Source: Candidatus Omnitrophota bacterium (GTDB lineage Bacteria > Omnitrophota > Gorgyraeia > Gygaellales > Profunditerraquicolaceae). From it: 42,763 nt of DNA. Position numbers and translations under genes: made by a program. Shown here one piece after another: positions 1-9,100 of the stretch. The stretch spans positions 19,539-62,301 of the forward strand of contig JAQURC010000009.1 in the NCBI GenBank assembly GCA_028715785.1, given 5' to 3'. Numbering within the stretch: position 1 is the first letter of the stretch; the number at the start of each line of letters is the position of its first letter. The notes below the pieces were generated by a model that did no database searches, was not told the origin of the DNA, and saw only the letters and a program-made list of their open reading frames with translations.

Positions 1-127
1 CGGTAAAATTGGAATATTCCACCAATGCCTTTAGCGATGAATTGCAGACAGTAGTTATCGCTGCTTCGACTGATGCCACAGGAACGCCCGCAGGCACTTA
101 CAAATATACCTGGACTATTCCTGACGC
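1..127 (+). repeat. 127-bp exact copy of 2035-2161 (recent intragenic duplication)
   Basis: Bases 1-127 are identical to 2035-2161. A second nearly identical stretch (331-410 versus 2365-2444) lies at the same offset of 2,034 bases, which is seven repeat units. This points to a recent block duplication or gene conversion. It may start before the window edge. Confidence 0.9.
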
Positions 128-3100
128 CATATCTGCTACGGTAAGAGCAAGGATTACCAATAACGCCGATACTACCGTCAAAGATATTTCCGACGGAAAC
201 TTCAAAATTATCGGCAGTTTTATTCTTACCGCTCCCAACGGCGCGGAACAGTGGACCGTAGGGCAGTCCTATAGTATTACCTGGACTAAGACAGGTTCAA
301 TTACCAACGCCAAGATAGAATACTCGACTAACGGCGGCGCGACTTATCCCAACATAATCATTGCTTCAACACCCGCCGGCGGATTAAGCTATTCCTGGAC
401 AATACCCGATACTATATCCGCAACCGTAAAGGTAAAGATCTCCGATGCTTCCGATGCCACGGTATTCGATGAATCCAACGCTAATTTTACAATTTTGGGC
501 GGATTTACCGTAACCGCTCCCAACGGCGGCGAGGTCTGGACAGTGAATGAGTCCCGCAATATCACCTGGAATACCGCCGGCACTGTAGCTAACGTAAAGC
601 TTGAATATTCTACTGATGGAGGGGGCACTTATCCCAATGTTATTATTGCCACTACTCCTAATAATAACCTATATGCCTGGACGGTTCCGGATAATATCAC
701 CAATGGCGCCAGGATAAAAGTCTCGGATGCTTCCAATGCCAATGCCTTTGACACTTCCAATGCAAACTTTAAAATCCGCGGTTCATTGACCGTAACCGCG
801 CCCAACGGAGCTGAGGCTTGGCCGATAAACTCTACGCAAAACATCACCTGGAACAAAGTAGGCTCCATTACCAACGTAAAATTAGAATATTCCACCAATG
901 CCTTTAGCGATGAATTACAGACTTTTCTTATTACTGCCTCGATAAATGCAACCACCGGCACGCCTTATTCCTGGTTAATTCCGGATAAACCTTCGGCAAC
1001 TGTTAAAGTGCGTATCTCTGATGTCTCAGACTCTACGGTCTATGACTTATCTAACGCTAACTTTAGTATCAAAGGAAGTCTTTGGGTCACTTCACCCAAC
1101 GGCGGGGAGACCTGGGTAGTAGGCAATACCAATAATATTACCTGGACCAAATTTGGCTCCATTGCCAACGTGGAATTAAGGTATTCAACCGACGGAGGCA
1201 CAACCTATCCTGTAGGCAATATCATCATTGCTTCTACTCCTGCTTCTACCTTAACGTATTCCTGGACCATTCCGGATGCTATTAGTACTCAATTAAAAGT
1301 AAAGATTGCCGATGCCGGGGATGCTTCTGTTTTTGATGAATCCAACGCTAACTTTACCATCAAGGGTTCGGTTACGGTAACTTCACCCAACGGCGGGGAG
1401 ACCTGGATTGTCGGCGAAAACAGGAACATTACCTGGACCAGGACTGGTTCCTTCATTAATGTAAAATTGGAATATTCCACCAATGGTTTTACTGATGAAC
1501 TACAGACTACAGTAATCACTGCTTCTATCCTGGCAGCCCCTTTAACTTACGCCTGGACGGTGCCGGATGCCATTGGCACTAATCTAAAGGTAAGGATCTC
1601 CGATGCGGCCGATGCAACGGTTACCGATGTCTCTAACGGGACATTTACGATCAAGGGCGCCTTAACGCTTACCGCGCCCAACGGCGCTGAGACTTGGATT
1701 GTGGGCGAGTCAAGGAACATTACCTGGAACAGGACCGGTTCGATTGCCAATGTCAAGCTTGAATATTCAACTGATGCCGGTGTAAGCTACCCTAATGTGA
1801 TTACTGCCTCAACTTCCGCAGCTACCGGAACCTATGCCTGGACAATCCCGGATGTGATAGGCAATCAATTAAGGGTCAGAGTAACCGACGCTACCGATGC
1901 CACTGTTTTTGCTGCTTCCGCTGCCAACTTTACCGTCAAGGGTTCTTTAACCGTAACCGCGCCCAACGGCGGTGAAGCCTGGGTCGTCGGCACTTCACAA
2001 AACATCACCTGGGCCAAGACCGGGACCATATCTACGGTAAAATTGGAATATTCCACCAATGCCTTTAGCGATGAATTGCAGACAGTAGTTATCGCTGCTT
2101 CGACTGATGCCACAGGAACGCCCGCAGGCACTTACAAATATACCTGGACTATTCCTGACGCTATATCTTCTGCGGTAAAGGTAAGAATTTCAAATACCGC
2201 CGATGCGGCAGTCGTAGATAGATCGGATACGAATTTTAAAATTACAGGCAGCTTTACTTTGATTGCTCCCAACGGCGCAGAACAGTGGACCGTAGATACG
2301 GTCCAGACAATCAATTGGACAAGGACAGGCTCAGTCGCCAATGCCAAACTAGAATACTCCACCGACGGCGGCGCGACTTATCCCAACATAATCATTGCTT
2401 CAATACCCGCCGGCGGATTAAGCTATTCCTGGACAATACCCGATAGCGTATCTACAGCATGCAAAGTAAAGATTTCAGATGCTTCCGATGCTGGGGTTAA
2501 CGATGTTTCAAACGCAAATTTTGCCATACGCGGAGGTTTTGCCATAACCGCTCCCAACGGCGGGGAGGTCTGGACAGTAGGGACATCGCAAAATATTACC
2601 TGGACCACCACAGGTTCGGTTGCCAACGTAAAGTTGGAATATTCCACCGACGGCGGGATCGGGTATCCAAATATAATCGTTGTTTCTACGCCTAACACCG
2701 GAACTTACGGCTGGACAATCCCGGATGATATTTCTGCCACGCTCAAAGTGCGTATCAGCGACGTAAATAACAGCCAGGCATTAGATGTTTCAAACAATAA
2801 TTTTAAGATTCAGGGCGCGCTAGCCATTGCTGCGCCCAACGGCGCGGAACAATGGGAAGTAGCAACCTCTCAGAATATTACCTGGACAAGCACAGGCACA
2901 ATAGCCAACATAAAATTAGAATATTCCACCAACGGTTTTTTTGATGAGTTGCAAACCGTATTAATCACTGCTTCTGTTCCCAACGCAAATACCTATGCCT
3001 GGACGATACCCGATGCCATATCTTCAACCGTAAAGGTGCGCATTACCAATGTTGCCGATTCTACGGTGTATGATTTGTCAAATGCCAATTTTACGATTAA

Positions 3101-6100
3101 AGGTTCGGTGGTATTGACTGCGCCTAATGGAGGAGAGTCTTGGATTGTCGGCACAAGCTATAACATTACCTGGACAAGAACCGGTTCAATCGCCAACGTA
3201 AAGTTGGAATACTCCACCAACGGATTTAGCGATGAATTGCAGACAGTTTCTATTATTGCTTCCACTCCCGCCGCTTCATTAAGTTACGCCTGGACAGTTC
3301 CGGATGCCATAGGCAACATAGTGAAAGTCAGGATCACGGATGCTTCAAATGCTACGGTTACTGATGTTTCTAATGCAGATTTTTCGATAAAAGGCTCGCT
3401 TACTTTGACTGCTCCAAATGGCGCAGAGATTTGGAGGGTAGGAGAGAGCCGTAACATCGCCTGGACAAAGACCGGTTCTATTGCCAACGTGAAACTGGAA
3501 TATTCAACCGACGGCGGCGCAAGTTATCCTAACGTAATTATTTCCTCTAGCGATGCCACAACCGGAACCTATGCCTGGATAGTCCCCGATGCAATCGGAG
3601 CAGCTTTAAGAGTAAAAATAACCAATGTGGCGGATTCGGCGGTTTCGGATGTGTCTAATGCTAACTTTGAGATAAAAGGTTCGCTGATGTTAATTTCTCC
3701 CAATAGCGGAGAAGTTTGGAGTGTGGGCAGTATACAGCCTATTACCTGGTCAAAATCAGGAACAATCGCTGATGTTAAATTAGAGTATTCGACAGACGGG
3801 GGTGTAATATATCCCAATGTAATTATTGTTTCTACTCCTGCGGCAGCAGGCAGTTATTCCTGGACAATACCTGATAGTATTTCTACAAGCGTAAGAGTCA
3901 AGATCACCAGCATCGCCGATCCGGCGGTTTTTGATGCTTCCGATGCCAACTTTAAGATTGCCGGTTCGTTGACCCTTACCGCTCCCAACGGCGGCGAGGC
4001 TTGGATTGTCGGGTCGCCACAGAACATTACCTGGACAAAGACCGGCTCAATTGCCAACGTGAAACTGGAATATTCAACCGACGGCGGCGCAAGTTATCCT
4101 AATTTGATAGCTGCTTCAATAGACGCTGCCCTGGGGACTCCTTATGCCTGGACAATACCCGATGTACCTTCAACCGCTGTTCGTGTGAAAATTACCAATA
4201 CCGCGGACGCTACTATATTTGATGCATCGAATGCCGACTTTAGTATTAAAGGGGCATTTACCATAACTTCTCCCAACGGGGCGGAAACCTGGATAGTGGG
4301 AGAGAGCCGTAATATTACCTGGATAAAAACAGGCTCAATTGCCAATGCGAAATTAGAGTATTCTACCGATGGGGGAAGTAATTATCCTAACCTGATAACC
4401 GCGTCTGTTTCGGCGGCTTTATTAAGTTATGGCTGGACAGTGCCTGATGCGATCGGGGCAAGTTTAAAAGTAAAGATTACAGATGTCGCGGATGTTACGG
4501 TTAGCGATGCTTCAAATACAGATTTTACGATAAAAGGTTCTTTGACATTGACGTCTCCTAATGGCGGAGAAGTCTGGGTAGTGGGAGAGAATCGTAACAT
4601 CACCTGGACAAAGACCGGTTCTATTGCCAACGTGAAACTGGAATATTCAACCGACGGCGGCGCAAGTTATCCCAACGTAATTATTTCCTCTAGCGATGCC
4701 ACAACCGGAACCTATGCCTGGCCGGTTGCAGATGCCATTGGAACCACGCTTAAGGTAAAGATTACCAATGTTGCCGACGTTATGGTCAATGATGTTTCTA
4801 ATACAGATTTTGAAATAAAGGGCTCGCTTATTTTAACTGCGCCAAATGGCGCAGAAACCTGGATTGTCGGCAATAACAATAACATTACCTGGAGCCGCAC
4901 CGGTTCAATCGCCAATGTTAAACTGGAATACTCCGCCGACGGCGGTTTAAGCTATCCCAATGTAATTATTCTGTCTACTCCCGCGGCCGCCGGTAGTTAT
5001 TCCTGGACAGTCCCTGATGTGATCGGAACGACTTTAAGGGTAAAAATAACCAATGTGGCGGACGCAACCGTTTCAGATGCATCCAATGCGAACTTTAAGA
5101 TTGCCGGTTCATTTACGATAACCAGCCCCAATGGCTCTGAAGTCTGGATAGTGGGGGAGAGCCGTAATATCAGCTGGACAAAGACCGGTTCTATTGCTAA
5201 TGCAAAATTAGAGTATTCAACTGACGGAGGAGTAGCTTATCCAAACATGATTACCGCTTCAATCCCCGCTAATTTAGGCAGTTATACCTGGACTATTCCC
5301 GATAATATGTCTTCTACGGTTAAAGTAAGGATTTCCGATGTTACCGATCCAACGGTATTGGGTGCCTCCAATGCCAACTTTAAGATTACCGGGTCATTTA
5401 TAATAACCGCTCCCAACGGAGCAGAGAAATGGCCGATAGGTTCAACTCAGGCAATTACCTGGACAAAGACCGGTTCTATTCTTAATGCGAAATTGGAATA
5501 TTCTATCGATGGAGGGACTAGCTATCCGTATGTGATTATAGCCACTACGCCGGCAGCCAGCCTCAGTTATAACTGGACAGTGCCAAATACTCCCAGCATA
5601 ACCTGCCGGGTAAAAATATCCGATGTTTCCGATCCTACTGTTTTAAAAACTTCGAATGCGGATTTTAAAATTCACGGGGCATTTACTCTGACCAGCCCTA
5701 ATGGCGGAGAAGTCTGGGTAGTGGGAGAGACGCGTAATATCAGCTGGAATACTCTTGGTTCAATCGCCAATGTCAAATTAGAGTATTCTATTGATGGCGG
5801 CTCAACTTATCCCAACTCTATTGTTCTTACTACGCCGAATACAGGTTCATATTCTTGGACCATTCCCGATAATATCGGCACTACTTTAAGAGTAAGGATT
5901 ACCGATGTTACTGATCCCGATGCCACAGCTGTCTCTGCGGCTAATTTTAAGATAAGAGGAAACATTATTATTGGCGCTCCCAACGGCGGCGAGGCCTGGG
6001 TGGTCGGAACTCTGCAGAATATTACCTGGGCCAAAGTAGGGACCATAGCAAATGTAAAGATAGAGTATTCTACCGACGGCGGCACCACTTATCCTGTAGA

Positions 6101-9100
6101 AAACCTGATTGCCGCTTCTCTAGACGCATCTTTAGGGACCTATGCCTGGACAATTCCGGATGCTATTTCTACCACGGTAAAGGTAAAAATTACCAATACC
6201 GTGGATACCACGGTATTCGATGATTCCAATAATAACTTTATTATCCGCGGCGGTTTTACCTTGACCAGTCCAAATGGCGGTGAAAAATGGTCGGTAGGCA
6301 CATCCCGGACGATTACCTGGAATACTTTTGGTACTATTGCCAATGTCAAATTAGAGTATTCCACCGACGGCGGCGCAACATATCCTGTAGAAAACGTGAT
6401 TGTTGCTTCTACGCCTAATCTTGGTTCTTATAACTGGACAATTCCTAATAATATTTCCTCAGCCTGTAAAGTGCGTGTTTCTAATGCCGCCGACCCCGGA
6501 AGTTTTGATGTTTCCGACCTTAACTTTAAGATAATGGGCGGGTTTGGCGTTACTTTCCCCATTGGAGGAGAAGTTTTCGTGATCGGTTCCAGCCAGAATA
6601 TTACCTGGACCACAGCCGGAACAGTGGCTAATGTCAAATTAGAATATTCTACTAATGGCGGCACTAGTTATCCGAATATAATTACCGCTGCTATACCTAA
6701 TACTAATTCCTATACCTGGACGGTGCCGGATGCCATTTCTACTACTGTAAGGGTAAAAGTTTCCGATGCTGCGGATGTTGATGCTTTTGGCGCTTCTGCC
6801 GGGAACTTTAAGATAAGAGCCGGTTTTACCTTAACTAATCCCAGCGGCGGCCAGGCCTGGGTAGTGGCAAGCGCGCAGAATATCACCTGGACTACTTTTG
6901 GAACGGTAGATAATGTAAAATTGGAATATTCCACTGACTCCGGGGCTACTTATCCAAATATCATTATTGCTTTAGTGTTAAATAGCGGCACCTATGCCTG
7001 GACAATACCCGACGCCATTACTCCCGCGGCAAGAGTAAGGGTTTCTGATGTGAATGATTCTACTGCCATGGCTACTTCCACTACAAACTTTAAAATTCAG
7101 GGTTCTTTGACGATAACCGCGCCTGTCGGCGGGGAACAATGGACCGTGGGTTCGGTAAGGACGATTACTTGGGACAGGGTAGGTTCAATTCCTTTTGTAA
7201 AATTAGAATTCTCTACCGACGGTGGGACTCTTTACGCCCCTATTGTTGCCTCAACGGCTAACACCGGAAGTTATTCCTGGACCATACCGGATAATATCTC
7301 TACTACGGTTAAGGTGCGTGTTTCCGATGTTAATGATGCCACGGTAAACAGCGCTTCAGCCGCCAATTTTAAGATTCAGGCTGGTTTTACTATGATTGCT
7401 CCTAATGGCGGAGAGATTTGGCTGGTAGGAAGCAGTCAAAATATTACTTGGTCCACCCAGGGGACTGTGGGTTTTGTAAAGTTGGATTACTCTGTAGATG
7501 GAGGAGCAACATTCCCGGATATAATTACCACTTCCACTGCTAATACAGGCACATATTCCTGGACCGTCCCGGATAGCGTTTCCGGTTCTGTAAAGGTGCG
7601 GGTGAGTAATACGATGGATGCTACATCCTACGCTACTTCCAATGCTAACTTTAGGATCCGCACCACTTTTACTCTGACTTCTCCAAATGGCGGCCAGCAG
7701 TGGCTGGTAGGGGCCGTTCAGAATATCACCTGGAATACGGTGGGGACATTAGCGGGAGTGAAATTAGAGTATTCACGGGACGGTTTCTTAACCGATAAAC
7801 AGTCAATCGCTGCTTCTGCTGCGCCTACAGGAAGTTATGCCTGGACTATACCGGATGCAATCTCCAATACTGTGAGGGTGCGTGTATCCGATCCCAATGA
7901 TATAGGCGCATATAAGGATTCTAGTTCCGATTTTAGGATTACCGCCAGGTTTACGGTAACTGTGCCTAACGGCGCAGAAAAATGGGATGTGGGCAGCACG
8001 CAGGACATAACCTGGAGCTGGGCAGGGACGGTGCCTAATGTAAAATTGGAATATTCTACCAATGGAGGAGCGACATATCCCGATATAATAGCAGCTGCGG
8101 CTAATACAGGCTCTTACACCTGGGTGGTACCGGATACAATCAGCGCTCAATTTAAGATAAGAATCTCTGATTTGGCTGATGCTACTGCAAATGATGTCTC
8201 AGACGCCAATGCCAAAATAAGGGCTAAATTTACAGTAATTTCACCCAACGGCGGCGAAGTCTGGACCGTAGGCGCTTCTCAAAATATAACCTGGAGCACT
8301 GTCGGGACCGTTGCCAATGTGAAACTTGATTATTCGACGGATGGAGGCGCAACTTATCTCGGGGCAATAACAGCATCTACTGCTAATACAGGCACATATT
8401 CCTGGACCGTACCCGATGCTATTTCTACGGCCGTTAAAGTAAGGGTAATGAGCACTACCGATACGGATGCTTTTGACGCTTCCGATAATGATTTTAAGAT
8501 CCGCGGAGCATTAGCAATAACTTCTCCTAACGGAGGAGAGCTATGGCAGATTAATCTGAGCAATAATATAACCTGGAATACCACCGGAACAATTCCAACC
8601 GTAAAATTGGAATACTCTACGGACAGCGGCTCAACTTATCCGAACACAATTGTTGTTTCGGTTGCAAATACCAATACTTACGCCTGGCTTATACCTGATA
8701 ATCCTACAGCTTTTGCCCGTATACGTATAACCGATACGGCGGACGCGACGGTCTATAGTACCTCTGGTGCCAATTTCCGTATCCAGGGTTATTTTACGGT
8801 TACTTCTCCCAATGGAGGAGAAGCTTGGATTGTAGGAAGTGCGCAAAGCATAAACTGGAGCTGGGGCGGGACTATTCCTCTTGTTAAATTAAGTTACTCT
8901 ACGGATTCAGGAACAACTTTTCCTAATGTTATTAATGTTTCCGCGCCAAATGGCGCCGGCGGCGGCGGTAATTATTCTTACGCCTGGACGGTTCCCGATA
9001 CAGTCTCTCAGGCAGCGCGGGTAAAAATTGAAGACCCGAACGACAATACAGTATTCGATATCTCCAATGCTGATTTTAAGATAAGAGGCAATTTTGTTTT

